Positions 35,705 to 44,608 of a stretch of DNA of 44,649 nt are shown one piece after another. Made by a program: the position numbers and the translations under genes. The number at the start of each line of letters is the position of its first letter. Positions within the stretch are counted from its first letter, which is position 1. Below the pieces are notes generated by a model, which did no database searches, was not told the origin of the DNA, and saw only the letters and a program-made list of their open reading frames with translations. The stretch comes from Desulfovirgula sp. (lineage in GTDB: Bacteria > Bacillota > Desulfotomaculia > Desulfotomaculales > Desulfovirgulaceae), in the NCBI GenBank assembly GCA_020725525.1, contig DYEX01000053.1, positions 1 through 44,649 on the forward strand, given 5' to 3'.

Positions 35705-36877
35705 TTATTTTTCCGGTGCCGGGCGGCTTTTGGAGATGGAAACTGCCTCCCCGGCTTCGGCCACTTCTACCCGGGGCCGGAAAAAGGCCTGGGCGATAAT
35801 GGTGGGAATTACCCCGCTGGCTATCACCACCGTGACCAGGACGGTATATTGTTGCTGGTTGATGAAATTATGGCTCAACCCGAAAAGTGCCGAGATGGTG
35901 CCAAAGGTCAGGCCGGTGGACATGAGCAATGTGGTGTACATGCCGTCGCGGGGTTTATACCTGAACAGCCAGGTTAAAGGCCATACCCCGGCAAATTTAG
36001 CAGCAACTTTTACCGCCAGCAGGATCAGGATCAGCCCAAAGGACCCTACGACGGCGGGCAGGGAAACATACAGACCTGCTTTCAGGAAGTAAAAGGGGGT
36101 GAGGAAGGCAAAGGCAGCGGCCCGGATGCGCTGCAGAAGTTCTTTTTCCCTTTGAAAGAAACCCGCCAGGGCCAGACCCAGCAGGTAGGCCGGCAAAACC
36201 GCTTCGCTGTTGGCCTTGTTGGCCAGCCCCCCCAGCAACAGCAGGGCAAAAAGCACGTATTTTACCTCAATCTGGCTTACCTGGCGGCCGAACCTCTCCT
36301 GAAAGGCGGGTGTAATTTTGGGCATTAAGAACAGGGTAACCGCTGTGGCCGCAATAAAGATGAGCATCCAGTAGTCATAGTTGGCAAAGAGTATACCCAG
36401 GGCCAGCACCGTACCCAGGTCGGTAATAAAACAGGCGGCCAGGATGATTTGCCCCAGCTCCGTTTCGTTCAGGCGTGTTTCCACCATCACCGCGTAAACT
36501 ATGGCCACGGAAGTTGTAGAAAGGGCGATGCCGGCGATCTGCGCCGCCTGCAGGTCCCACCCGGCCACGTAGTAGGCATAGGCAAAGGCCGCCAGGAAAG
36601 GGAAAAGAAAAGATACAAAACCTATGGAAACGCTTTCCTTAAATTTACTTTTCAGTACCGCCGGATCAACTTCGGCCCCCGCCAGGAAAGTAAGGACAAT
36701 GGCACCCAGTCCGGCCAGGAAGTTAACCCAGCTATTTAATTCCAGCCCCAGGTAATTGCCTCCGATTACCCCCACCATGATCTCCACCATGGCCACCGAG
36801 ATGCCGGTACGCACGGAAATCAACCCGGCGGCCAGGGCCAGTCCAATCCAGGTAGCCGCCACAAGCCACGTATTCAA
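35705..36877 (-). CDS. CPA2-type cation/proton antiporter under a fluoride riboswitch
   Basis: A 390-residue antiporter with about twelve membrane helices. The family's charged core is visible in AGAEVDP (residues about 67-73) and ACFITDLGTVLALG in the middle, and the C-terminal half has the expected GLTFGTISALFG. KefB/NapA-like proteins exchange Na+ or K+ for protons; some members next to fluoride riboswitches probably relieve ion imbalance or export fluoride-related stress. The ATG has GGAGGTATTTC upstream. It is directly downstream of riboswitch 2. Confidence 0.9.
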   Translation of the reverse strand: MNTWLVAATWIGLALAAGLISVRTGISVAMVEIMVGVIGGNYLGLELNSWVNFLAGLGAIVLTFLAGAEVDPAVLKSKFKESVSIGFVSFLFPFLAAFAYAYYVAGWDLQAAQIAGIALSTTSVAIVYAVMVETRLNETELGQIILAACFITDLGTVLALGILFANYDYWMLIFIAATAVTLFLMPKITPAFQERFGRQVSQIEVKYVLFALLLLGGLANKANSEAVLPAYLLGLALAGFFQREKELLQRIRAAAFAFLTPFYFLKAGLYVSLPAVVGSFGLILILLAVKVAAKFAGVWPLTWLFRYKPRDGMYTTLLMSTGLTFGTISALFGLSHNFINQQQYTVLVTVVIASGVIPTIIAQAFFRPRVEVAEAGEAVSISKSRPAPEK

Positions 36878-36908
36878 AGAAATACCTCCTTTTCTTGCAA
36901 AGTTGCAT

Positions 36909-36951
36909 TAAAAAAGCTCCTACCGGAAATCCCGCGGGATTCTGGTAGGAG
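36909..36951 (-). terminator. expression-platform terminator of fluoride riboswitch 2
   Basis: On the minus strand CTCCTACC and GGTAGGAG flank a loop containing ATCCCGCGGGAT, itself a palindrome, and TTTTTTA follows. It overlaps the aptamer 3' end, as expected for a switch. Confidence 0.88.
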
Positions 36952-36991
36952 CTATCAGCCCAAAGGGCACTCGAAGGCGAGCCCCATCGCC
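36944..36991 (-). promoter_or_regulatory. fluoride riboswitch (crcB motif) upstream of antiporter
   Basis: The minus strand reads GGCGATGGGGCTCGCC, then GCCCTTTGGGC as a small stem, then TGATAGCTCCTACC. GGGGCT can pair with AGCTCC to form the pseudoknotted aptamer. It is a second, slightly different copy of the element before the dynamin gene. Confidence 0.93.
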
Positions 36992-37015
36992 TGGTGTGAT
37001 ATATCCGACGAAAGT

Positions 37016-37045
37016 ATATTAGCATATTTAGCCAGAAGGTGTCAA
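37016..37045 (-). promoter_or_regulatory. promoter of riboswitch 2 - antiporter transcript
   Basis: On the minus strand TTGACA and TAATAT are 18 bases apart; the predicted start, near 37009, is just upstream of the aptamer. Confidence 0.7.
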
Positions 37046-37081
37046 TAAGAAACTACTTGATACGGACACAGGACCACTCTG

Positions 37082-37741
37082 CTACTTTACAGCCAGGAAA
37101 AACAGGTACAGGAGTAATAAAATCACCGGCTGGTGTACCAGGTAGATGGTCAGTGAATGCCGGCCCAGGAATTGTAAGGACTGGCCCAGCGGGTGGAAGG
37201 GCAGGGGAGAATGGGGAAAAAGGCTTCGTTTAGAGGGGTAAAGCATTTGCCCCAGGGCCATGCCCCACAGGAACACCCCAAACCAGGGGAGAAGGGGGTA
37301 ATAGTCCACGGAAGAGAAGTCCTCCTTCACCAGGCCCAGCCAGGCCAGCCAGTTGTGGGGCCAGGTAAGGGTGCCGGTATAGTGTCCGGCCAGCAGAAAA
37401 AGGGCGCCCAGGGTCATTAAAACCGGTGAAGGCAGCCCCTTGAAAAGGGGGGCCAGGATCATGCTTGTCCCCAGGAATTGCAGGATGCCGAAGATGATGT
37501 TGCTCCCGGGGAGCGCCACCCCGGTAACGATATAAATGATGAACCCCCACAGGAGGATTTTTATACCCCGCCGCAGGTTACTGGTGCTGAAGAAAGAGCT
37601 TATGCCCGCAATGAGGATGAACAGGGTGGCCGCTCCTTTTCCCGTATAATAAATTAGACCCCTCTGGTAATCCAGGGGAAGATGGTAAAACTCTGCCAGG
37701 TCGTAAAGTAAGTGAAAGGTCACCATCAACAGGAGGGCCAC
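37082..37741 (-). CDS. DUF1624/HGSNAT-like membrane acyltransferase
   Basis: An integral membrane protein with at least six helices, similar to the DUF1624 part of heparan-alpha-glucosaminide acetyltransferases and YeiB-like proteins. The given GTG start yields 219 residues, but the frame stays open upstream and encodes RVWEIDLFRG right before it, the conserved N-terminal motif of the family. The true start should lie further up; the only candidates are ATA codons, for example 37831, which has GGAGG nine bases before it. So either a rare ATA start is used or a base is wrong. Substrate is unknown. It follows the 67-residue membrane protein gene. Confidence 0.75.
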   Translation of the reverse strand: MALLLMVTFHLLYDLAEFYHLPLDYQRGLIYYTGKGAATLFILIAGISSFFSTSNLRRGIKILLWGFIIYIVTGVALPGSNIIFGILQFLGTSMILAPLFKGLPSPVLMTLGALFLLAGHYTGTLTWPHNWLAWLGLVKEDFSSVDYYPLLPWFGVFLWGMALGQMLYPSKRSLFPHSPLPFHPLGQSLQFLGRHSLTIYLVHQPVILLLLYLFFLAVK

Positions 37742-37847
37742 TCCCCGGAAGAGGTCAATTTCCCATACGCGGTTGATCGATGCGGCTATTATGTGCTTTT
37801 TTACTGTGCTCGCGCTGGCGTTCGGCTTTATGGCCGGATTCCTCCGT

Positions 37848-38051
37848 TCAAATGTGCCTTTTGTTCATGTACGAAATGACAATGGGCATGGTGATGATCA
37901 TGCTCAAGATAAAGACCCACACGGCGCCCCCGATGCGGGCCACGGGCGGGTAGGAAATCCCCGTGGCATATGTGGCCAGAAGAAAGAGAAGGGCGGCGGC
38001 CAGGGAGATGCCCGTGTAGATCAAGACGCTCGTGCGGGCGGGATTATTCAT
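37848..38051 (-). CDS. small two-helix membrane protein
   Basis: A 67-residue protein with two hydrophobic segments (about 9-29 and 40-60) and charged ends. No family is recognised. The ATG has AGGAGTC eight bases upstream. Its stop overlaps the possible upstream region of the DUF1624 gene, suggesting co-transcription. Confidence 0.65.
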   Translation of the reverse strand: MNNPARTSVLIYTGISLAAALLFLLATYATGISYPPVARIGGAVWVFILSMIITMPIVISYMNKRHI

Positions 38052-38093
38052 ATGTCTTCGACTCCTTTCCGATTCCTGGTGGCCAGTACTGAT

Positions 38094-38107
38094 TCACTGA
38101 GTATTTA
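38094..38107. repeat. solo end of the A/B repeat family
   Basis: TCACTGAGTATTTA matches the right end of elements A (TCACTGAATATTTA) and B (TCACTGAACATTTA) with one or two differences. No matching left end was found within 400 bp, so this is a remnant or a short form. It lies just past the 3' end of copA. Confidence 0.45.
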
Positions 38108-38122
38108 CCTCCGTTTTTGCTG

Positions 38123-40681
38123 TTACCGCAACGCCGGGTTAGGTAATGGTTGTCCTGCCTCTCCCCGGGGCTCCTGTTGTCCCCTCTTCATGGAGGGGAC
38201 AAAACGTTTTAAGAGCAGGGTGTTCAGGGTTACCGATACCGAGCTCATGGCCATAAAGAAGGCGGCCAGCTCCGGGCTTACAATCAGCCCGGTAGATGGA
38301 TAGAGAAGGCCGGCGGCAATGGGAATGCCCAGGCTGTTGTAGATAAAGGCCCAGACCAGGTTTTGCCGCACTTTGCGCATTGTCGCCCGGGCTATTTCAA
38401 TGGCCGAAACCACGTCCCGCAGGTCTGCCTTGATCAGGATTACCTCGCCCGTCTCCTTGGCGATGTCCGTACCAGTACCAATGGCCATGCCCACATCGGC
38501 GGCCGCCAGGGCCGGGGCGTCGTTGATACCGTCTCCCACCATGGCTACCCGCAGGCCGCGGGCCTGCAGCTTGCGCACCTCTTCGGCCTTGTCCTGGGGC
38601 AGCACTTCCGCCAGTACTTTTTCAATACCCGCCTGGCGAGCGATGGCTTCGGCGGTGCGGCGGTTGTCCCCCGTGATCATGATCACCTGCATGCCCATTT
38701 TTTTCAACCGGGCAATGGCCTGGGGGACGTTTTCCTTTATCGTATCGGCCACCGCGATTACCCCGGCCGCCTGCCCGTCCACCGCCAGGAACATGGCGGT
38801 TTTACCATCCTGCTCCAGGGATTTTACAGAGGGCAGCAGGGTTTCAATGGACACTCCTACCCTTTCCATCAGCCGGCGGTTGCCCAGCAGTATCGTGCGG
38901 CCCTGGTAGCGGGCCTTGATGCCATGGCCGGGGATGGCTTCGAATTCCTCCGCTTCTTCTACGGCTACGCCGGCCTTTTCCGCTCCCCGGACAATGGCTT
39001 CACCCAGGGGGTGCTCGGAATTTTTTTCTGCCGCGGCAGCCAGGCGCAGCAGTAACTCTTCGGGAAAACCCGGAGCAGGGACGACGTCGGTGAGGGAGGG
39101 TTCGCCCCGGGTAATGGTGCCCGTTTTATCAAACAGCACTGCCTGCAAGGCGGCGGTGGCTTCCACGGCATCGGCTCCTTTGAAGAGAATGCCGTTTTCC
39201 GCCCCCTTTCCCGTCCCGGCCATCATGGCGCTGGGGGTAGCCAGTCCCACTGCACAGGGGCAGGAGATGACCAGGGTGGTTACGCTCAAAAGCAGGGCAA
39301 AGCCGAAAACCCCAACCCCGGCCAGGCTGTAAGGTGAGAGGATGAAGTGGCTGTCCGGCCGGAAAAAGGCGTGGTAACCGTAGAAAAACCAGAAGAGGAA
39401 AACGACCAGCGCCAGCACATGGACTCCAGCAATGAAGTGCCCGGCCACGAAGTCGGCCAGTCTTTGCACGGGGGCCCTGGTGGCCTGGGCGTTTTCCACC
39501 AGGCGGATGATCTGGGCCAGGGCCGTGTCCCGCCCCACCCTGGTGGCCTCAAATTTAAAGGTTCCGGTTTTGTTGATGGTGGCTCCAATTACTTCGTCAC
39601 CCGGCTTTTTCTCCACCGGGATACTTTCCCCGGTGATCATGGACTCGTCCACCGCCGAATGCCCTTCAATTACCCTTCCGTCCACCGGGATGCTTTCCCC
39701 GGGACGCACCACAACCACATCGCCGGGCACCACATCAAGGGCGGCAATTTCCATCTCCCGGCCTTCCCGGATCACCCGGGCGGTTTTGGGCTGCAGGTTG
39801 AGCAGCTTCCGAATGGCTTCGGAGACACGCCCCCGGGTGAGGGCTTCCAGGTAGCGGCCCAGGACGATAAAGGCGGTTAACAGGGCGGCCGATTCAAAAA
39901 AGGTGGCTCCTTTGCCCCCAAAGCCGGCCCCGGGCCAGAAAGTGTTAATGGTGGCGATGATATAAGCAGCTCCTATTCCCGTGGCGTAGAGAAGGTTCAT
40001 ATCGGTGGCGCCCTTCTTTAAGCCGTTGAAGCTGTGCACGAAGAACTGCCAGCCGGCGATGAAGACCACCGGGGTGGTCAGCGCCCACAAAAAAAGGGTA
40101 TTGCCCATAAACTCGGGTACAAAACGGGGGAGAATCCACACGTCCCGGAACATGCCCAGCATTACCAGGAGGGATAGGGGCCAGGCAATCCACATGTTCC
40201 GGGCCTGGCGGCGTATTTCCTGCTGGCGGGCCTGTTTCTCCCGGTCCAGGGCCTCCTGGCCCGTGGCCTTCTCAGCCACCTCGTAGCCCAAACCGGCGAT
40301 TGCTTCTTTAATCTGGGCGGGTGTTACCGTTCCCGGATAAAAGGTTACCCGGGCGGCTTCCGCGGGAAGGCTAACGGCTACATTTAATACCCCGGGCAGC
40401 CCGGAAACTGCCCGTTCCACCCGGGCCACACAGGCCGCGCAACTCATACCTCTTACAGTCAGGTGTATTTCCCCGGTGGGCACCTGGTAGCCCAATTCCC
40501 GGATGATCTTGACCAGTTGTTCCACGGATACCTTCTGCGGGTCAAATTCTATACTGGCCTTCCCGGTGACCAGGTTAACCGCTGTGTCAGCTACCCCGGG
40601 GGTGTTTTTCAGGGCCCGTTCCACCCGGGCCACACAGGCCGCGCAGCTCATGCCTTCTACGGGAATGCTGATTTGTTTCAT
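38123..40681 (-). CDS. copA: copper-exporting P1B-type ATPase
   Basis: An 852-residue copper pump. Two N-terminal metal-binding domains each carry [13 protein letters not shown] (about residues 9 and 79). The membrane region contains the transport motif [11 protein letters not shown]; the ATPase core shows MITGESIPV, the phosphorylation site [19 protein letters not shown] and [16 protein letters not shown]. The ATG follows GGAGGAAAGC. Expression is probably de-repressed by Cu(I) through CsoR, whose operator lies just upstream. The tail is slightly hydrophilic and ends near the solo repeat. Confidence 0.98.
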   Translation of the reverse strand: MKQISIPVEGMSCAACVARVERALKNTPGVADTAVNLVTGKASIEFDPQKVSVEQLVKIIRELGYQVPTGEIHLTVRGMSCAACVARVERAVSGLPGVLNVAVSLPAEAARVTFYPGTVTPAQIKEAIAGLGYEVAEKATGQEALDREKQARQQEIRRQARNMWIAWPLSLLVMLGMFRDVWILPRFVPEFMGNTLFLWALTTPVVFIAGWQFFVHSFNGLKKGATDMNLLYATGIGAAYIIATINTFWPGAGFGGKGATFFESAALLTAFIVLGRYLEALTRGRVSEAIRKLLNLQPKTARVIREGREMEIAALDVVPGDVVVVRPGESIPVDGRVIEGHSAVDESMITGESIPVEKKPGDEVIGATINKTGTFKFEATRVGRDTALAQIIRLVENAQATRAPVQRLADFVAGHFIAGVHVLALVVFLFWFFYGYHAFFRPDSHFILSPYSLAGVGVFGFALLLSVTTLVISCPCAVGLATPSAMMAGTGKGAENGILFKGADAVEATAALQAVLFDKTGTITRGEPSLTDVVPAPGFPEELLLRLAAAAEKNSEHPLGEAIVRGAEKAGVAVEEAEEFEAIPGHGIKARYQGRTILLGNRRLMERVGVSIETLLPSVKSLEQDGKTAMFLAVDGQAAGVIAVADTIKENVPQAIARLKKMGMQVIMITGDNRRTAEAIARQAGIEKVLAEVLPQDKAEEVRKLQARGLRVAMVGDGINDAPALAAADVGMAIGTGTDIAKETGEVILIKADLRDVVSAIEIARATMRKVRQNLVWAFIYNSLGIPIAAGLLYPSTGLIVSPELAAFFMAMSSVSVTLNTLLLKRFVPSMKRGQQEPRGEAGQPLPNPALR

Positions 40682-40729
40682 ATGCTTTCCTCCTTGACCG
40701 GTACCGGCAGCCCGACCGTTTCCCTACAG

Positions 40730-40744
40730 TACCCCTGTAGGGTA
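40730..40744. promoter_or_regulatory. CsoR operator of copA
   Basis: TACCC, CTGTA, GGGTA: a perfect match to the CsoR half-sites with a five-base centre, located 49 bases before copA and just downstream of its -10 element. Confidence 0.88.
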
Positions 40745-40753
40745 TTTTACTTG

Positions 40754-40783
40754 ATCATAACCCTGTCCTTTAAAAAAAGTCAA
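40754..40783 (-). promoter_or_regulatory. copA promoter
   Basis: On the minus strand TTGACT and TATGAT are 18 bases apart. The CsoR operator begins about ten bases after the -10, so repression would block transcription initiation. Confidence 0.65.
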
Positions 40784-40824
40784 ATTTTTTTTAGGATTTC
40801 CCGCGAACTCACTTTAAATAAGAA

Positions 40825-40856
40825 GCCCGCAGGTTTTTTGCCTCTGCGGGCTTTTT
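40825..40856. terminator. terminator after csoR and the small peptide
   Basis: GCCCGCAG and CTGCGGGC form a strong stem with a T run on the plus side. On the minus strand, the direction of csoR, CTTCTTATTT follows the stem. It separates the csoR and copA transcripts. Confidence 0.75.
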
Positions 40857-40891
40857 ATGCGGGCAGTTTACCGTCTTACCCGGGACTGTAT

Positions 40892-40948
40892 TCAGCAGCC
40901 GCCTTTACAGTGAGCTACGGGGCGCAGCATGTAACGTTTTCTCAGCAC
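40892..40948 (-). CDS. possible 18-residue Cys-containing peptide between csoR and copA
   Basis: A frame of 18 codons starting with GTG encodes MLRKRYMLRPVAHCKGGC. AGGAGGGG sits eight bases upstream, a stronger site than many genes here. HCKGGC could bind Cu(I). It starts 40 bases after the csoR stop and ends before the terminator. Chance cannot be excluded for so short a frame, but RBS quality and context argue for a real gene. Confidence 0.4.
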   Translation of the reverse strand: MLRKRYMLRPVAHCKGGC

Positions 40949-40988
40949 GCGGGTTGCCCCTCCTTTCCTGCCCGGCGCTGGACGCCGG

Positions 40989-41261
40989 TTATCTGGTGAA
41001 CTGATCCAGTACCTGCATGAGCTCATCGATGGCCTCGTCACCCCGGTTCTGGCGGATGGCCCGGGCCACGCAACCCCGGGTGTGACTCCTCAGAAGGGAG
41101 AGGGCTACCTTTTGCAGTGCCGCCCGGGTGGCACTGATTTGCAGGAGGATATCCACACAGTAGCGGTCTTCCTCAATCATCTTTTGAATGCCGCGAATCT
41201 GCCCCTCAATTTTTTTGAGGCGGCTTAAGAGGTCTTCCTTGTTTCTTTCTACATAGGACAA
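40989..41261 (-). CDS. csoR: copper-sensing repressor CsoR
   Basis: A 90-residue, all-helical repressor of the CsoR/RcnR family that releases DNA when it binds Cu(I). The metal ligands Cys, His and Cys appear as YCVDILLQ, then RSHTRGC. It begins SYVERNKEDLLSRLKKIEGQ, with IRGIQKMIEED following, standard for the family. Its own operator lies upstream. Neighbouring copA is the probable target. Confidence 0.96.
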   Translation of the reverse strand: MSYVERNKEDLLSRLKKIEGQIRGIQKMIEEDRYCVDILLQISATRAALQKVALSLLRSHTRGCVARAIRQNRGDEAIDELMQVLDQFTR

Positions 41262-41280
41262 ACCAGATCACTCACTATCC

Positions 41281-41295
41281 TACCCTACTGGGGTA
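41281..41295. promoter_or_regulatory. CsoR operator of csoR
   Basis: TACCC, TACTG, GGGTA: a second perfect CsoR site, 20 bases upstream of csoR, indicating autoregulation. Confidence 0.88.
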
Positions 41296-41305
41296 TCCTA
41301 TAAAA

Positions 41306-41335
41306 AATATATCAGGAGGGGAGGGTTGGTGTCAA
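41306..41335 (-). promoter_or_regulatory. csoR promoter
   Basis: On the minus strand TTGACA and TATATT are 18 bases apart; the CsoR operator follows the -10 by about ten bases. Confidence 0.72.
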
Positions 41336-41620
41336 GAAGGGTTTTTAATGCGCTCGGTTTGCGCGTGGTAAATTCCAGGTTGGTGGTGATAATGGTGCTT
41401 CCGTGTTAGTAGCAGGACGCCGTAAACCGGAAAAAACTACACTTTCGAGAGTATAGAGCACATATGGGGTTCTTGTTTATCGACCCGTGGCTTTGCCTCT
41501 GACTTCCTTAGGGCCCCACCTCGTGGTAGGCACCCTTATCTTTGACTAACAAACTAGTGCTGCTGGCGACTACGGTGGACTTTAATAACCAAATTGGCGC
41601 CCATATCCAGGTAAACATAA
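41336..41620. other. non-coding stretch, possibly remnant of dispersed repeat DNA
   Basis: No gene was found. The part near 41480-41610 (reading GCCTCTGACTTCC, then CACCTCGTGGTAGGCACCC, ending in CGCCCAT) resembles a sequence style I associate with dispersed non-coding repeats in clostridia, but I cannot name it. It marks the change from the copper module to decayed DNA. Confidence 0.3.
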
Positions 41621-41650
41621 AACCGGCACCCCTGGCATAAGGTGCCGGTT
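41621..41650. terminator. bidirectional terminator
   Basis: AACCGGCACC and GGTGCCGGTT form a perfect ten-pair stem around ten bases. On the minus strand TTTTATGTTT follows, so it ends the secreted-protein gene. Confidence 0.82.
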
Positions 41651-41660
41651 ATTTATATTG

Positions 41661-42324
41661 TTAGTAACGTACCACAACAAACAAGACGCCTATTGGCTTA
41701 GCCGCCCAGCCGTAGCCTTTGTAAACTCCATTATAAATACCTCATAATCAGTTATGCCATATATTGGATAGCCTCTAATTTCAGTATATCGTCCATTAGT
41801 ATCAGCACTACAACTATTCGTTACAGTATATGAACTCGTAACGTCAAAACCCACCGCTGAACTTATTACTCGTGCCGAGACTGAAACGGTGCATGAATAT
41901 TTTGCACTTATAGTTTTTGATATTGACAATGTTAATGTACCAGTGCTTCCTGCTGTTTTACCAAGTAGGTTACCATAATCAACTTGTTCGGTATAACCAT
42001 ACGGTATAATTGTATAACCAGTAACTTGAGCAGTTGTATCTGATATAATTGTATTATTATTCTTTTTGTCATTAAGTGGTTTCTGGATAATTACTTCAAC
42101 ATCTTTGCAATTATGGGGAATATCATAGCCGGTTTTTCCAAAAATTTCTTTCCGTTTTTTATAGTAATCTCTTGAATACCTTTATCCTCAATGATTTTTG
42201 ATTCATATTCGCCGGGAGATAAAGTAATCGATTTAAATGGCGCACTTTCTGACGCAAAAGCGTAACCGCAAAACATAAACACAGAAGTTATAATCGCTAA
42301 AATAAGCGAGATTTTTCTAAACAT
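41661..42324 (-). pseudogene. secreted protein gene with two frameshifts
   Basis: The first frame starts at the ATG 42324 (AGGAGGAG upstream) with a clear signal peptide (MFRKISLILAIITSVFMFCG, cleavage likely after AFA). It runs into a stop at 42091. Adding one base in the A-rich stretch near 42150 joins it to a frame reading KEIFGKTGYDIPHNCKDVEV onward. A second missing base near 41735 (TTT run) would join the tail GVYKGYGWAAKPIGVLFVVV and a stop at 41661. The mended protein is about 220 residues, Ser/Thr/Tyr-rich and exported; the function is unknown. Low GC suggests transfer. The lesions lie in homopolymers and could be sequencing errors. Confidence 0.7.
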
Positions 42325-42670
42325 AATAATCTCCTCCTAATAAAAAAGTTAACCAAATTTTATGTCGGTGTAATTCTTGATGTCGAAGATGATATAGTCT
42401 ATCTCTTTATGGAGTTAGCTTTTGATCACCTCCCCCAATATCGAATTGATTGCATTGTTTAATCAATATCAATTACTAGTGTAACCTTTAAAATTCAGAT
42501 TCCGAGCTGGTAAGAAATAACTTCTGAGGAGCAAAATGGGAAATCACCCCTGAACTATGGGTCTCAAATGGTCAACAACTTAATCTGACAATAAAAGGCA
42601 GCTAAAATAGGACAGATCACCCCTTTCAAAATCTGGTTTCATTTTCTGGCGCTCTCTTAACTAACAGGAA
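42325..42670. other. AT-rich intergenic region
   Basis: No gene is supported here. It contains the upstream region of the secreted-protein gene, and the boundary of the transposase remnant near 42,660. I see no clear inverted ends or promoter with confidence. Confidence 0.4.
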
Positions 42671-43347
42671 TTAAGCAGCCTTGCAGGTTTGATGCTCGAT
42701 TTTCAGTTGTGCCAGTGTACCGGCAAGGAATGTGATCAAGCAGAGCATCACATCTGTAAAAGCATTATCGATTCCCCGTCGGTTCATTTTGTCCATATAC
42801 AGGTGTTCTTTTAACAGCGCAAACCAGCGCTCGATAGAGGTTCGCTGGCTGTAAAGCCTCTGCCAGTTTTCGCTGCCCCGGTGAGGGCAGGAAAGCAAGC
42901 GGGGGTTATCGGTTACGCAAAACCTTACCACCAGCCCATAAGGGTTAGGCACCAGCACTGGCCCTCACACTCCACCTGTCGACCGGCAGCTTTGGGACAG
43001 CGGAACTTTATGGTCATATGTGCTTTTTGTCTGAACCCCTAAACCATGGGCTGACCTGCCGGGCACAGGGGTAAAAATTTTTCATTGAATCCCTGGGGCG
43101 GTTCCTTTTGATTTCGCTTATTCAGTTTTATGATTGTCTGGCCTTTCAGGTCCAGGGCATTATATATGTCCCCGGAGTCATAGCCAGCGTCCATTAAGTA
43201 GTACTTCGGGCGGAAACCATAAAGCCTTTCATGTTCCTTACATGCTTCGCTCATCAGCCTGGGGGCCAATTCCACATCCGAGACATTGACCGGAGCAGAA
43301 TGGCGGCCAACGGTAAGGTCCGATATTGGTGAGCAATGTGGCTGCAT
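42671..43347 (-). pseudogene. IS4-superfamily transposase remnant
   Basis: The middle part includes YYLMDAGYDSGDIYNALDLK with the second catalytic Asp. An in-frame TAG follows PAGQPMV near 43039, then a readable but shifted stretch with FRCPKAAG, and from 42958 another frame with the C-terminal domain. That domain carries YSQRTSIERWFALLK, an exact Y-x2-R-x3-E-x6-K signature with the catalytic Glu. The N-terminal third is missing, so the element is dead. Flanking DNA is AT-rich. Confidence 0.85.
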
Positions 43348-43914
43348 GTAAACTTTACCCTCTTCATCATACTATGGAAATAATTTGTCAATAAATATAA
43401 TTTGTAATTATTCATCGAATTCTAAGATAATAAAAATTTTAACTTATGAAAAACTTGCTACTAAGCTATACAGAAGGTTGCCACAGGGTTAGTAAAGGTA
43501 AAATTTTTTGTGGATACCTTTGCCGGATCTGGACAAGCACTAAAAAGGCCATGTAAAATTTCAGTAGGTACCAGGAGGGGATCATCGTCCTGAAAAAGAA
43601 ATGAGACCTCGGGCGCCCAAAAACACCCCAAAAGGAGTGTGAGGTCTCATGCTAATTATTCGCTACATAGTGGGGGCAGTCTTTCTTTTCGTTTTCGTTA
43701 AAGGTCTGATTGAATTACTTGGTAGGTGCAAGGACTCCAGCTATGTGGCCCGGCGTTATGAAACGGCTGGAGCCCGGTAGACCATTAACGGTGGGGACCC
43801 TGAGTGATCCCCAGTTTTTAGAAGGAGATATTAAGCGAAAAGGGCAGGAAAAAAGGGTTCTCCCCCGAAGAATAGCTGTTAAAGGGCAAAAACAGCACAG
43901 GGGGAGAATCCTTG
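43348..43914. other. non-coding region between two transposase remnants
   Basis: The first 250 bases are AT-rich and featureless. From about 43,600 there is a strong hairpin and GC rises. No frame in 43,650-43,910 looks like a real gene. It probably includes the left end and leader of the second IS remnant. Confidence 0.4.
43601..43650. other. strong 50-bp hairpin near the left side of the second IS remnant
   Basis: ATGAGACCTC and GAGGTCTCAT are perfect inverted repeats; inside, ACACCCC and GGAGTGT pair with one mismatch around a short loop. No T run follows directly, so it may be an IS end or a transcription shield, not a usual terminator. Confidence 0.5.
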
Positions 43915-44608
43915 ATGGGCCTCAATCGGTTTGTTGCTTTATCTATAACATGGTTGACCGGAATACACAAGACCCAAGTGAAAACTCTGGCGGTGCTGGT
44001 GTATGGACTTTTACGCTTACCCCGGCTAGGGGTAGCATCTTTAGGACGGGCCTTACCCGGGCCGGCGGCGGAGAAGCACCGCATCAAGAGAGTAGACCGT
44101 TTTTTGGGTAACTGTCAGCTGCAGGTGGATAAATGCGCGCGCCCGCTGGCCGGAGCCATGGTGGGGGCAAAGGAACGGGTGTTCGTAGCCATTGACTGGA
44201 CGGACCTTCATGATGGTGCCCATCAGGCACGGGTAGCCGGAGTGGTTACCTGAGGCCGGGCACTGCCGGTATGGTGGCAAGTAGTTGCCAAGGAACAACT
44301 TTACGGCCAACCAGAACCGCATCGAGGAGCGCTTTGTGGTCAAATTACGGCAGGTCCTACCTGCGCACTGCGAAGTGATAATTTTGGCGGACCGCGGCTT
44401 TGCGCGGGTTAGTTTTTTGCAGAGATTAGAGGCTTTAGGGTTCAAGTATGTAATTCGGGCGCAGGGAAACGTTTGGGTGGAAGTTACTATATTTAGCAGA
44501 AGACAGTATTACCCGAGTTTGAAAGGCAATATCTCCCATCCCTTGCGCCCCAAGGGTTTCAGGGCACAAAAGGGTGACGTACCACTACACATTTCCTGTA
44601 TGTGGTAA
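43915..44608 (+). pseudogene. second IS4-superfamily transposase remnant (broken, right side degraded)
   Basis: From ATG 43915 (GGGGGAG upstream) the frame carries RIKRVDRFLGNCQLQVD and the first catalytic motif VFVAIDWTDLHDG, then stops at a TGA (44251-44253) where related enzymes seem to have Arg. Reading on in the same frame gives GRALPVWWQVVAKEQLYG. One extra C near 44314 then shifts to NQNRIEERFVVKLRQVLP and IILADRGFARVSFLQ, with the second Asp. The frame ends at a TAA (44606-44608) before the third acidic residue is reached. The element is inactive. Confidence 0.82.

Noticed and set aside
43710-44111. Protein-coding gene ahead of the right-hand transposase
   Set aside because: The frame overlaps the real transposase frame and has no domain or ribosome-binding site.
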